Assembly (NCBI RefSeq): GCF_005885635.1
Contig: NZ_VATY01000002.1
Coordinates: 682,001-746,000, forward strand
DNA: 64,000 bases
From: Maribacter algarum (ex Zhang et al. 2020)
GTDB taxonomy: Bacteria > Bacteroidota > Bacteroidia > Flavobacteriales > Flavobacteriaceae
Direction: 5' to 3'
The notes beneath the pieces were generated by a model. The model had not been told where the DNA came from, searched no databases, and worked only from the letters and a program-made list of their open reading frames with translations. The translations under genes were made by a program, and so were the position numbers. Positions 36,674 to 45,846 of this stretch are shown piece by piece; the first letter of the stretch is position 1; each line of letters opens with the position of its first letter.

Positions 36674-39523
36674 TTAAAACCACTTTCTTGTAAATAGTCC
36701 AGTAAGGGTTTTAATGTCTACGGTAACAATAAATCGAATTTTTTCACCATAACTCGGCTGTGAGATTTCCCAGCCATTATTTGAATACAAGGGTAAGTAA
36801 AGCTCGAAATAATCAGTTACTAGATTTAAGCGAACACCCGAGTCATAGACAAGTTTTTGTTTTAACCCTCTATTTTTCACTAAGCCAATATCTCCGTATA
36901 GTTCAATCCATCTCCAAAGATTTACACTGGAGTTGGCGGTTAAGATCCAGTCGTTTGAAAAACGATAGCGCTCATCTAAAAAAGATTTAAATCCGCCTTC
37001 GGCTATTATGAGTTGCTGGCTGTACAATCCCGAATCTTCAGAACGCCCTAAATAACCGTAGTCAAATAGGTAATCAGTTGGCCTATCCAGTGCGAAACTG
37101 AAGAAATCAGAGTTGGTCTTGTTTCTTAAAAATTTTCCAGCGTATAGTCTTAAATTAAACTGTCTGTTATTATCAAACAACTTTCTATACTCGTATTCTG
37201 CAGATATTTTGGTGAACTTACTCGCTTGTTGGAAGTCCAAAAGCAGAGACGAATAATTTAAAATATTATTGTCAACTTTGGCGTACCGTACATTAAAAAC
37301 ACTATAATCAGGATTCTCAGAATCATTTCTTAAATCAGGAAGATTTTCATCAAGATCTCGGAAAATATTTACATATCGAAATGATAGAAACTGTCTTTTG
37401 TTTGAAATAAGATTTTCTGGTCGCCAGCCAAATCTAATTGAAGGAGTGAAAGTTGAATAACGTGAGTTAACGTTAAAATGTCGGGTACCTCCGCTTACAC
37501 GGTAATTCGCAAAATATAGCCCTGTTTTACTTAGATACTTTAAATAAGAGAGGCTTCCACTGCCAACAAATGCTTTTTCGCGAAAAGAATATGAAGGTGA
37601 AACATCAATCTCAAAAGGACGCTTTAGCAGCGTTTTATTATGTAATCTCATTCCTGGCGTCCATCCATCATAAATATTAAACTCAAGTACCGGAGTATAG
37701 AAAATTTGATTGAAATATGGATTTTCAGAATCTTGTAGAAAGGTAAATTTTAATTTCTTGTTACCTGATAAAAAACCACCTAACGACTTCCAATTATCTC
37801 TTTGGTTGAATTCAGGTATTTTCTGGTCATAATTCAATACAAGTCTTTCCTCATTATTCCTTGGAATGGTTACTGTTCTTTCCTTTTCAATATTTGAAAA
37901 CCAGTACTTTGATACGATCGAATCATTGCTTAGCCCGAACATGGAAATAGGTACAACGGTACCTTCCTTGTTTTTCAAAGTGATTTTGAGAGAATCTTCG
38001 GTTTTTTTGACCTTTTTGATTTTATAGTCTATTATTCGGTCAGAATAGACATAGTTGTTGAAAAACCAATCAATATCTTGGTCTGCAGAACGTTTTAAAA
38101 TTGATTCAAAATCTAATACTCGTACCCGATTTAACTGATAGTACTGGTAAAAGGTCTTTATGCTTTCATCCACCTTTCCCTTACCTATATAACTTGCTAG
38201 ATAGGACAATCCGAGACCTGCTTTGTACTTATTTCCAACCTTTTGATTGGCAACAATCAATGAATCATTCGGAGTGATTAGTGGTTGATCTAAATTTTTC
38301 CGTGCTAAGCCCAGATAGACAAATGGGTATTGTTCATTGAAGCCCATTTTTGCCAAATTAAAACTACGGATGCCCCAAATTTTAGAAAGCTTTCCTAGTA
38401 GTTTTTGGTCTGGATAAAACTCTTCCACATAGGCTATCATTAGATAATTGGCAATAGCGTCATTAAGCCATTGTTCTTTCCTTGGGTCAAGATAAAGTGT
38501 TTCCTCAAGTATATTAGTTAAGGCAGTCTTTAAAATTTTCATTTCGAACTGAAATCGCTCATCATATGGCCTGATAAACTTCGGTAACTGGTTCAGTCCA
38601 TATAGTGGGTTTTTGCTATAATCGATATTACTCACCAAAAGCTGCGCATGCGGATATTTCCCTAAGTTCTTATATATAAATTCAGTAACCCTATCAATTG
38701 ATAAGGCCTGAAGAACAGCGTCATATTTCGTTGCCGTAATATCCGTTCGAATGGTCATATGCGGAGTGACATGAGTAGTGAAAGTATTTAAAGGAGTAAA
38801 AATCAATTCGCAACTTTTATGACGTTTGCCCTCAAGTTGTGCTTGTTGACCACTTGGGAATTTTGAATTTCCTAAAACCCTGTAATTTGATGTCATATAC
38901 AGGTTTTCCGGATAAATTAAGTTTAAAGTTGTTTCCGTTACACCAGTGTGAAGATCTTCAAGGTTTTTATTGGAGTATAAATGCCATTTACCATCAAAAA
39001 CGGCCGGAGTTAAATACCAATCCTTAAGGTAGTATTCATTTCTGTTACTATATCCGTAAGGAGTATACTTGTTTGGTGGTAGCTTGACTGTATATGTTAT
39101 AAATATCTTAGCGGTTTGGTTTGGTAAAAGTGGCTTGTTCAAGAATATTTTGATGATATCTTTCCCCGAAGAGCGTTCCCAAGTAATGCCCCGATAGTCA
39201 TCATCTACTACAGTCAGAATATTTGTAAAACCCCTTTCATCATCTTTGGCTAAGTGGAGACTTCTCTTAAATTGCTCCGCAAAACTTTTGGCCAGGGCAG
39301 TATTTTTATCTGAATATGCATTTGCCCAGTCGTTAAAATATAGTGTTTCTAAAGTTTTTTTAGAATCGTTTAGATACGTAAACTCCTGCTGAATGTTAAG
39401 TTCTTTATTTTCATCATTCAACCTTACATTTAGAGTGTTTATATGCTGTGCCGATACTGAGAATAAACTCAATAAAAGCATCAAGACACCAATGATAATA
39501 TTTGGTTGAATTTTGGACTCCAA
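36674..39523 (-). CDS. Inactive M1-like peptidase domain fused to an outer-membrane beta-barrel
   Basis: A 949-residue exported protein (signal peptide 1-25). Residues 26-500 follow the M1 aminopeptidase layout: an N-terminal beta-saddle, then GLNQLPKF (309-316) near the exopeptidase loop and a QWLNDAIANYL helix (351-361). No HEXXH occurs anywhere in the region, and the third-ligand Glu of the usual WLNEG is Asp355, so the zinc site is lost. Residues 590-949 are repeated amphipathic strands ending in FTRKWF, the aromatic C-terminus of BAM-inserted barrels. It is likely an outer-membrane pseudo-enzyme. It is 11 bp downstream of the LOG gene. Confidence 0.75.
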   Translation of the reverse strand: MESKIQPNIIIGVLMLLLSLFSVSAQHINTLNVRLNDENKELNIQQEFTYLNDSKKTLETLYFNDWANAYSDKNTALAKSFAEQFKRSLHLAKDDERGFTNILTVVDDDYRGITWERSSGKDIIKIFLNKPLLPNQTAKIFITYTVKLPPNKYTPYGYSNRNEYYLKDWYLTPAVFDGKWHLYSNKNLEDLHTGVTETTLNLIYPENLYMTSNYRVLGNSKFPSGQQAQLEGKRHKSCELIFTPLNTFTTHVTPHMTIRTDITATKYDAVLQALSIDRVTEFIYKNLGKYPHAQLLVSNIDYSKNPLYGLNQLPKFIRPYDERFQFEMKILKTALTNILEETLYLDPRKEQWLNDAIANYLMIAYVEEFYPDQKLLGKLSKIWGIRSFNLAKMGFNEQYPFVYLGLARKNLDQPLITPNDSLIVANQKVGNKYKAGLGLSYLASYIGKGKVDESIKTFYQYYQLNRVRVLDFESILKRSADQDIDWFFNNYVYSDRIIDYKIKKVKKTEDSLKITLKNKEGTVVPISMFGLSNDSIVSKYWFSNIEKERTVTIPRNNEERLVLNYDQKIPEFNQRDNWKSLGGFLSGNKKLKFTFLQDSENPYFNQIFYTPVLEFNIYDGWTPGMRLHNKTLLKRPFEIDVSPSYSFREKAFVGSGSLSYLKYLSKTGLYFANYRVSGGTRHFNVNSRYSTFTPSIRFGWRPENLISNKRQFLSFRYVNIFRDLDENLPDLRNDSENPDYSVFNVRYAKVDNNILNYSSLLLDFQQASKFTKISAEYEYRKLFDNNRQFNLRLYAGKFLRNKTNSDFFSFALDRPTDYLFDYGYLGRSEDSGLYSQQLIIAEGGFKSFLDERYRFSNDWILTANSSVNLWRWIELYGDIGLVKNRGLKQKLVYDSGVRLNLVTDYFELYLPLYSNNGWEISQPSYGEKIRFIVTVDIKTLTGLFTRKWF

Positions 39524-39534
39524 GGAAAATATAT

Positions 39535-40221
39535 TTAGAAATTGGGACTAAGGGCCCGACCTTTATAGAAGGCATCGATAATATCGACAACCTCTTCTTC
39601 TGTGTCTACTAAATGAATAAGGTCTAAATCTTCAGGACTAATATTTTTAGCATCTAACATGGTGGTTTTTATCCACTCCATTAAGCCTTTCCAGAAATCC
39701 GTACCTACAAGTATTATTGGGAATTTTTCAATTTTGTTGGTTTGGATTAAGGTAATGGCTTCAAAAAGCTCATCCAAAGTGCCAAACCCACCAGGCATTA
39801 CAACAAAGCCTTGAGAATACTTGACAAACATTACTTTACGTACAAAGAAGTAGTCGAAATCAAGACTTTTATCACCATCTATATATGGATTATCGTGCTG
39901 CTCAAAAGGTAAGTCAATGTTTAACCCTACTGAAACCCCTCCTGCCAAGTTTGCACCTCGATTACCAGCTTCCATGATGCCAGGACCTCCACCAGTAATT
40001 ACACCATAACCAGCTTCGGCTATACTTTTTGCAATATTTGTGGCTAACTTGTAATACTTCTGATTCTCTTTGGTTCGTGCCGAACCAAATATGGACACAC
40101 ATGGTCCAATAACACTCATTCGTTCAAAACCGTTTACAAATTCTCCCATAATTTTGAACAGGGCCCAGGAATCGTTTGTTTTTATTTCGTTCCAACCTTT
40201 ATGATGTTGTTCTTTTCTCAT
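39535..40221 (-). CDS. LOG family protein (TIGR00730-type, Rossmann fold)
   Basis: A 228-residue protein of the Lonely Guy family. The signature is the PGGFGTLDELFE motif and the upstream GYGVITGGGPGIMEAGNRGA nucleotide loop, both intact. Members hydrolyse cytokinin or other nucleoside monophosphates to free base and ribose 5-phosphate; in bacteria they are generally AMP/purine nucleosidase-like. The protein is cytoplasmic without a signal. It is transcribed 11 bp ahead of the dead-peptidase/barrel gene and 72 bp after uvrA. Confidence 0.9.
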   Translation of the reverse strand: MRKEQHHKGWNEIKTNDSWALFKIMGEFVNGFERMSVIGPCVSIFGSARTKENQKYYKLATNIAKSIAEAGYGVITGGGPGIMEAGNRGANLAGGVSVGLNIDLPFEQHDNPYIDGDKSLDFDYFFVRKVMFVKYSQGFVVMPGGFGTLDELFEAITLIQTNKIEKFPIILVGTDFWKGLMEWIKTTMLDAKNISPEDLDLIHLVDTEEEVVDIIDAFYKGRALSPNF

Positions 40222-40293
40222 AAGTAGCTAATTTATTTTCATTTCCCGAAGAGGGAAATCTTAATTATTCAGTTTCCGTATCTCGTAAACACC

Positions 40294-43128
40294 CTATAAC
40301 TGTAATTCTTTCTTCAAAAACTTTGCCGTATAACTTTTCTTGTCTTTTGCGACCATTTCTGGGGTTCCTTTTGCAACAACCATCCCGCCACCACGACCAC
40401 CTTCGTAGCCAATATCGATAATATAATCGGACATTTTAATGACGTCCATATTATGTTCAATTACCAAGATAGTATTTCCTTTGTCTACCAAACGGTTCAA
40501 AACTTCCATTAGTACGCGTATATCTTCAAAATGGAGTCCAGTTGTGGGCTCATCCAAGATATAAAAAGTATTACCCGTATCCCTTTTTGAAAGCTCTGTT
40601 GCCAGTTTAATACGCTGCGCTTCTCCGCCCGATAAGGTAGTCGATTGCTGACCCAAGGATATATACCCCAATCCAACATCTTGAATGGTCTTTAATTTTC
40701 TATGGATTTTCGGAATGAGCTCAAAGAAATCAACCGCCTCATTCATCGTCATTTCCAAGACATCGGAAATAGATTTTCCTTTATATCGAATTTCTAAGGT
40801 TTCCCTATTAAACCGTTTTCCATTGCAGGTTTCACATTCCACATAGACATCGGGTAAAAAGTTCATTTCTATTACACGAAGACCCCCGCCTTGACAAGTT
40901 TCACAACGACCGCCAGTAACATTAAAACTAAAACGACCGGGTTTATAACCACGGATAGCCGCTTCCGGTGTTTTTGCGAATAATGAACGAATTTCACTAA
41001 AAACTCCAGTATAGGTGGCCGGATTCGAACGTGGGGTTCTCCCAATCGGACTTTGATTGATATCAATTACTTTGTCAATATGCTCCAGTCCCGAAATTTT
41101 CTTGTAAGGCATTGGTTTTTTAACACCATTGAAATAATGAGCATTCATAATAGGGTAGAGGGTCTCGTTGATTAAGGTAGATTTTCCGCTACCAGAAACT
41201 CCTGTTACTCCTATCATTTTCCCTAAGGGAAGTTCTATAGAAACATTTTTCAGATTATTACCAGTACATCCTGTAAGGGTAATTTTTTTTCCATTCCCTT
41301 TTCTTCGTTTTTTGGGTGTGGCAATCTCTTTTTTACCAGTGATATAATCTGCTGTGAGTGTATTCTCTTTTTTTAAGTCTTTCGGCAGACCTTCAGAAAT
41401 TATTTCCCCACCATGTCGCCCCGCTTTCGGACCAATATCAATAACATGGTCGGCGCGTTCAATCATATCACGATCGTGTTCTACAACGATAACGGAGTTA
41501 CCAATATCACGTAGTGATTCCAGCGATTGAATCAAGCGGTCATTGTCCCGCTGGTGTAAACCAATGCTGGGTTCATCTAAAATATACAAGACACCCACCA
41601 ATTGTGAACCGATTTGCGTAGCCAATCGAATGCGTTGCGCTTCACCACCAGACAAGGACTTTGAGCTACGATTTAAGGATAGGTAATCAAGGCCAACATC
41701 CAGTAAAAACTGGATTCTTGTTTTAATCTCTTTGATAATTTCTTCAGCAATTTTCAGCTGATTGCCCTCTAGGGTATTTTGTAATTCCTTAAAAAAGTCC
41801 GCAAGCTCGGCAATATCCAAATGTGCTAGTTCAGCAATATTTTTCTCATCAATTTTAAAATTCAATGACTCCTTTCGCAGACGTGAACCGTCACAAGTCG
41901 GGCAAATTACCTTGTCCATATACTCCTTGGCCCATCTTTTTATGGATGTTGAAGCGGCCTCATCAAACTGACTTTTAATGAAATTGGCAATTCCTTCATA
42001 ATCAATCTTATACGAACGCTTAACGCCAAGGGTTTTTGAATTTACCTCAAAGCTTTCGCTTCCACCATTTAATAGGACATTCATCGCCTCTTCCGGAATT
42101 TTCGAAATAGGGTCCGTGAGCTCAAAACCGTAACGTTGCCCAATAGTTTCAATTTGTTTAAAGGCCCATGATTTTTTGTATTCCCCCAAGGGAGCTATTC
42201 CTCCTCCTTTAATGGATAATTTTTTATTCGGGAATATCTTTAACTCATTCACCTCATGAACATGGCCAAGTCCATTGCAATGTGAGCACATACCCTTTGG
42301 AGAATTAAATGAAAAGGTATTCGGCTCAGGACTAGGGTAGGAGATACCCGTTGTCGGACACATTAAGTCCCGACTAAAGTATCTTGCCTCTGAAGCACCT
42401 TCTTCAAGAATCATTAAAACATTATCGCCGCTGTACATTGCCGTATTAATGGATTCTGAAAGGCGCTTATCCATATCCTCTGTGTCGGTCACTTTCAAGC
42501 GGTCTATAACGATTTCAATATCGTGGACCTTGTATCGGTCCACTTTCATTCCTTTTATGATATCTTTTACCTCACCATCGACACGGACTTTTACAAAACC
42601 CTGTTTTCCAATTTGTTCAAAAAGCTCTCTATAGTGTCCTTTTCTTGATTTAATGATTGGGGCAAGTACATTTATCTTCTTTCCTTCATAATCCGTTTTG
42701 ATAAGCTCTTTTATTTGCTCATCACTATAACTGACCATTTTTTCGCCGGTATTATAGCTGTAGGCATCACCAGCTCTTGCAAATAACAAACGAAGAAAAT
42801 CGTATATCTCGGTAATGGTTCCTACGGTGGAACGGGGAGACTTTGAAGTTGTTTTTTGCTCTATAGCTATTACTGGAGAAAGGCCATCGATTTTATCTAC
42901 ATCTGGTCGTTCTAATCCTCCTAAAAACTGTCGTGCATATGCTGAGAAAGTTTCTATATACCGACGTTGACCTTCTGCATAAATGGTATCGAAAGCCAGT
43001 GAAGACTTTCCACTACCTGAAAGTCCCGTAATAACCACTAATTTCTCCCTGGGAATAGTAACATCAATGTTCTTCAAATTGTGAACGCGAGCTCCTTTAA
43101 CTTCAATATTTTCCTCGTAATTTATCAT
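40294..43128 (-). CDS. uvrA: Excinuclease ABC subunit A
   Basis: The damage-recognition ATPase of nucleotide excision repair, 944 residues from the ATG at 43128 (a TTG four codons upstream is rejected). Two ABC ATPases are seen: [12 protein letters not shown] and [12 protein letters not shown], with signature motifs [12 protein letters not shown] and [12 protein letters not shown] and Walker [10 protein letters not shown] and LDEPTTGLH. The C-terminal zinc module is intact (CETC and CETC). In the first zinc module one cysteine pair is CPTT instead of CxxC, so that site may not bind zinc. TACTTTTG at 43153-43146 is a -7 element 17 nt before the ATG. Confidence 0.97.
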   Translation of the reverse strand: MINYEENIEVKGARVHNLKNIDVTIPREKLVVITGLSGSGKSSLAFDTIYAEGQRRYIETFSAYARQFLGGLERPDVDKIDGLSPVIAIEQKTTSKSPRSTVGTITEIYDFLRLLFARAGDAYSYNTGEKMVSYSDEQIKELIKTDYEGKKINVLAPIIKSRKGHYRELFEQIGKQGFVKVRVDGEVKDIIKGMKVDRYKVHDIEIVIDRLKVTDTEDMDKRLSESINTAMYSGDNVLMILEEGASEARYFSRDLMCPTTGISYPSPEPNTFSFNSPKGMCSHCNGLGHVHEVNELKIFPNKKLSIKGGGIAPLGEYKKSWAFKQIETIGQRYGFELTDPISKIPEEAMNVLLNGGSESFEVNSKTLGVKRSYKIDYEGIANFIKSQFDEAASTSIKRWAKEYMDKVICPTCDGSRLRKESLNFKIDEKNIAELAHLDIAELADFFKELQNTLEGNQLKIAEEIIKEIKTRIQFLLDVGLDYLSLNRSSKSLSGGEAQRIRLATQIGSQLVGVLYILDEPSIGLHQRDNDRLIQSLESLRDIGNSVIVVEHDRDMIERADHVIDIGPKAGRHGGEIISEGLPKDLKKENTLTADYITGKKEIATPKKRRKGNGKKITLTGCTGNNLKNVSIELPLGKMIGVTGVSGSGKSTLINETLYPIMNAHYFNGVKKPMPYKKISGLEHIDKVIDINQSPIGRTPRSNPATYTGVFSEIRSLFAKTPEAAIRGYKPGRFSFNVTGGRCETCQGGGLRVIEMNFLPDVYVECETCNGKRFNRETLEIRYKGKSISDVLEMTMNEAVDFFELIPKIHRKLKTIQDVGLGYISLGQQSTTLSGGEAQRIKLATELSKRDTGNTFYILDEPTTGLHFEDIRVLMEVLNRLVDKGNTILVIEHNMDVIKMSDYIIDIGYEGGRGGGMVVAKGTPEMVAKDKKSYTAKFLKKELQL

Positions 43129-43412
43129 ACATTTAGGCAAAGTTGCAAAAGTACGATTTTGACTTCTAAAATGTTAATGAACCTTAATTCCTTTTTGTTA
43201 TTTAATTGTTAGAATTTAACTTTGATTGTTGAACTCATCTTGGGTTCCTCTTTTACTTGCGATTTTCACATTTTGCGCTCTAATTTTGTCTTTTTATCGC
43301 ACCTTAGCTATGGCTATGCTGCTCAAAAAAGCCCGCATTAGATTACAAAAGCCAAAAATCTCGGTTCCAAACAGAAATTCAAGATGAATTCATTAACATA
43401 AAAATACTACAG

Positions 43413-43937
43413 ATGCAAATTTTAGGAATAGGCTCTCGCATCAATCATGATGAATACGGAAAAGGTGTTGTGACGAATGTAACTTCAAAGCACTATTGGG
43501 TAACTTTTATGGAGAATGGATTGGAAACTATTGAATTAGATTCAGAATTTGAAATTATAGAAGCTGTTGAAGATGAAGTAGATACCATAAGTTTTTCGGA
43601 AGTCGAACAATCGTTGATTTCAATTTTAAGGCGTTGGAGTGATGCTTCATCCATAAGCCCCATTGCCGATAAATGGAAGGGTGGAAAACTCATTTTGGAA
43701 CCCGCTGGTGATTTGGCCAATAAAGAAATTCCCATTGATACTTTTTTTCATAAAATCGTAATGGTACGCGACCGTATTCGTGTTATGGAGCAAAAGATAA
43801 ATGCAAGTAAAACCTTGGAGGACCAAGACAAGATTGATTTGCAACAGTACATAACGCGCATCTACGGAAGTTTGACCACCTTTAATGTGTTATTCAAAAA
43901 CCAGAGTGATAATTTTGTTGGGGAGCGCTCAAAATAG
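43413..43937 (+). CDS. Conserved hypothetical protein with N-terminal Tudor/SH3-like domain
   Basis: A 174-residue cytoplasmic protein. Residues 4-50 (IGSRINHDEYGKGVVTNVTS and following strands) resemble the C-terminal SH3/Tudor domain of the UvrD helicase in this window (SLVNHTRFGRGKVLNIEG), with HxxYGKG versus HxRFGRG. Such domains contact RNA polymerase or nucleoprotein. Residues 58-170 are mostly helical with a possible coiled coil (RDRIRVMEQKINASKTLEDQ). It is not a known family to me. It begins 284 bp from the divergent uvrA; that gap holds the uvrA promoter and otherwise nothing I can assign. Confidence 0.65.
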   Translation: MQILGIGSRINHDEYGKGVVTNVTSKHYWVTFMENGLETIELDSEFEIIEAVEDEVDTISFSEVEQSLISILRRWSDASSISPIADKWKGGKLILEPAGDLANKEIPIDTFFHKIVMVRDRIRVMEQKINASKTLEDQDKIDLQQYITRIYGSLTTFNVLFKNQSDNFVGERSK

Positions 43938-43991
43938 GTTTAGGGCAAAATTGTATTTTTGGGAATTGATAAATTTCTAAAATCAAAATAA

Positions 43992-44894
43992 ATGCTTAAA
44001 CCATTCCAATTCTTCATATTTTTTATTTCTTTCCTATTTGCAGGTTCAATTATCGCTCAAGAAAAAAGGAAGGTTTTATTGGATGCGGATACGGCTAATG
44101 AAGTTGATGATGCTTTTGCCTTGAGTATCATTTTGATGAACCCTTCTATTGATGTAATTGCGTTGAATGCTACACAATGGCAGGCTAGTCATTGGTCAAC
44201 ACCAAATAGCATGGAAGATAGTCATCGCCTCAATCAAACTCTTTTGGGGATTATGGGCTTAAACGTAAAGACCAATAGGGGTGGAGTAGCTAGAATGTTT
44301 GATTGGGGCGACCAAGCACAGCACTCCGCAGCAACCTACGAAATAATTAATCAAGCTAAGAATTTAGAAGGAGACGAAAAACTGAACGTCATTGCCCTTG
44401 GGGCTTTGACGAATGTAGCTTCAGCAATTTTTATCGACCCTTCAATCTCAGAAAAAATCAGACTGTTTTGGCTGGGAAGTACTTATGATTTTGAAAATGA
44501 AGTCCTTGGTAGGAATGATTTCAATTGTATGATGGACCAGTTTGCTTTGAGCCATTTACTATTTTCTAAAGTAGAAATGCATATCATTCCTGTGAGTGTT
44601 GCCTCTAAAATGACTTTTGAATATGATGAGACCCGAAAAAAATTGGAAAACCATTTTCTCGGAGACTTTCTGCTAAAAATTTGGGATGACCATATAGATT
44701 CTGGTCGAGAAAAAAGAACCATTTGGGATTTGACAATTATAAACGCTTTTCTTCACCCAGATTGGATGGAAGAAGTTGAAGTAACTACCTCAAAAGACAA
44801 CGGTAGTCGCAAGGTGTACTATTACAAAGACTTTGATGCCAATAAGATGCGTGAGGATTTTTTTGCTAAAATAAAAGCGTACAAGAAACCGTAG
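43992..44894 (+). CDS. Nucleoside hydrolase (IUNH family), exported
   Basis: A 300-residue member of the inosine-uridine nucleoside hydrolase family. A signal peptide (1-23, ending GSIIAQ) places it in the periplasm. The calcium-binding aspartate motif appears as LDADTANEVDDAFAL, with a modified spacing compared with the common DTDPGxDD. NVIALGALTNVA and the late WDLTIINAF follow, the latter keeping an Asp. Substrates are purine or pyrimidine nucleosides, presumably scavenged outside. It is 54 bp from the hypothetical gene upstream and convergent, with a 2-bp gap, to the TIGR03915 gene. Confidence 0.88.
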   Translation: MLKPFQFFIFFISFLFAGSIIAQEKRKVLLDADTANEVDDAFALSIILMNPSIDVIALNATQWQASHWSTPNSMEDSHRLNQTLLGIMGLNVKTNRGGVARMFDWGDQAQHSAATYEIINQAKNLEGDEKLNVIALGALTNVASAIFIDPSISEKIRLFWLGSTYDFENEVLGRNDFNCMMDQFALSHLLFSKVEMHIIPVSVASKMTFEYDETRKKLENHFLGDFLLKIWDDHIDSGREKRTIWDLTIINAFLHPDWMEEVEVTTSKDNGSRKVYYYKDFDANKMREDFFAKIKAYKKP

Positions 44895-44896
44895 GT

Positions 44897-45673
44897 CTAA
44901 ACTGCCTCTTTCTTCTCACTCATATATTTCCAATACCGCTTAGGTACATGCTGTGTATGTAATTTCATATTGATTCTTGATTTGATATTGGTGCTTTTAA
45001 AGTAATTGTTCCATAAATCTTGATAGTTGTATTCCTCACTCGTAAAGGCATTACTTTTTCGAATACTATTGGTATGGATTTCTTTTAAGTCCAAAGAAAC
45101 TATCTCTACCGAGTTTAAATCATAGAACAATCCGTATTTGCGTTTGACATCATAAATTAACCATTGTTGGTCGGCATAGCGAGACCTAAAATGTTTTGAA
45201 ATCAAGGGTAGCACATCAAAATCAGGCTCAATATTGGCAAAATAGACATTGTCTTGTGTTAACTGAAAACGAACAAAAGCCTCCATACGATGTTTTTCAC
45301 GCCCTACAGACTTCACTAATTGGCTAATTTTCAAAACCGTATCATCCGAAAAGTTGAGATGTAGCATATCTGTTGTCGAAAACATATTGCGGATGTAGCG
45401 ATAGAGCAGTAGCTCAATCCCTTTGGTTTCACTAAGAAAGGCGAAATACACATTTTTGATAGCGGAATTGCTTTTCTTCTGTATGCCATTCCACACCCGT
45501 TTTGCCTTATCCATTTGAGTGAAAACAGTTTCCGTTTCAGAAAATAATCCTCTTTGGGCCGCTGAATTCTTCTGTATATCTGCAACTTGAATTTGTTCGT
45601 CAAAGGCCTTAAAAACAGTGGTTAAGAACCCATTAAAGCTACCATCGTAAATTAAAACTTTTGAATTTTTCAT
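44897..45673 (-). CDS. TIGR03915 family putative DNA repair protein (DUF4130)
   Basis: A 258-residue protein of the TIGR03915/DUF4130 type, regularly found beside the TIGR03916 radical SAM protein. It begins KVLIYDGSFNGFLTTVFKAF, the family hallmark, and contains VKSVGREKHRMEAFVRFQ and the helical uracil-DNA-glycosylase-like C-terminal DUF4130 region (RYADQQWLIYDVKRKYGLFYD). A DNA modification or repair role is proposed from association only. The ATG follows the micro-ORF stop by 2 bp, and both lie downstream of the radical SAM gene in one operon controlled from 47129-47192. Confidence 0.88.
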   Translation of the reverse strand: MKNSKVLIYDGSFNGFLTTVFKAFDEQIQVADIQKNSAAQRGLFSETETVFTQMDKAKRVWNGIQKKSNSAIKNVYFAFLSETKGIELLLYRYIRNMFSTTDMLHLNFSDDTVLKISQLVKSVGREKHRMEAFVRFQLTQDNVYFANIEPDFDVLPLISKHFRSRYADQQWLIYDVKRKYGLFYDLNSVEIVSLDLKEIHTNSIRKSNAFTSEEYNYQDLWNNYFKSTNIKSRINMKLHTQHVPKRYWKYMSEKKEAV

Positions 45674-45675
45674 GT

Positions 45676-45834
45676 TTAGGCATTTAAAATGAAATAATAT
45701 AATCTTCTTTTAACTTGACTGCGGAGCGCAACAAAATTATAACCTAGCTTTAACATAGCTCGTCTGCTGCTTTCCGTTAGCTCAATTAAACCGTTGGTAA
45801 AGGAATTGTTCTGAGTACTTTGTATACTATTCAT
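45676..45834 (-). CDS. 52-residue micro-ORF between radical SAM and TIGR03915 genes
   Basis: An ATG at 45834 opens a 52-codon frame ending TAA at 45678-45676. It starts 12 bp after the radical SAM stop and ends 2 bp before the TIGR03915 ATG, so it fills the gap exactly as an operon gene would. The N-terminal half is polar (Q, N, S, T). The C-terminal half is basic and aromatic (LRSQVKRRLYYFIL). No family is recognised. The tight spacing and the sensible composition favour a real small gene, but it could be a chance frame; comparison with related genomes is needed to decide. Confidence 0.5.
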   Translation of the reverse strand: MNSIQSTQNNSFTNGLIELTESSRRAMLKLGYNFVALRSQVKRRLYYFILNA

Positions 45835-45846
45835 TTGAGTTATTTT

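Noticed and set aside
41015-41045. tRNA-like 3' segment (gccggattcgaac)
   Set aside because: It lies inside uvrA and encodes the conserved RSNPATYTG region; no acceptor stem or cloverleaf can be formed around it.
43305-43316. TAGC-TATG-GCTA small dyad between uvrA and the Tudor-like gene
   Set aside because: Four-base arms are expected by chance; no relation to either promoter.
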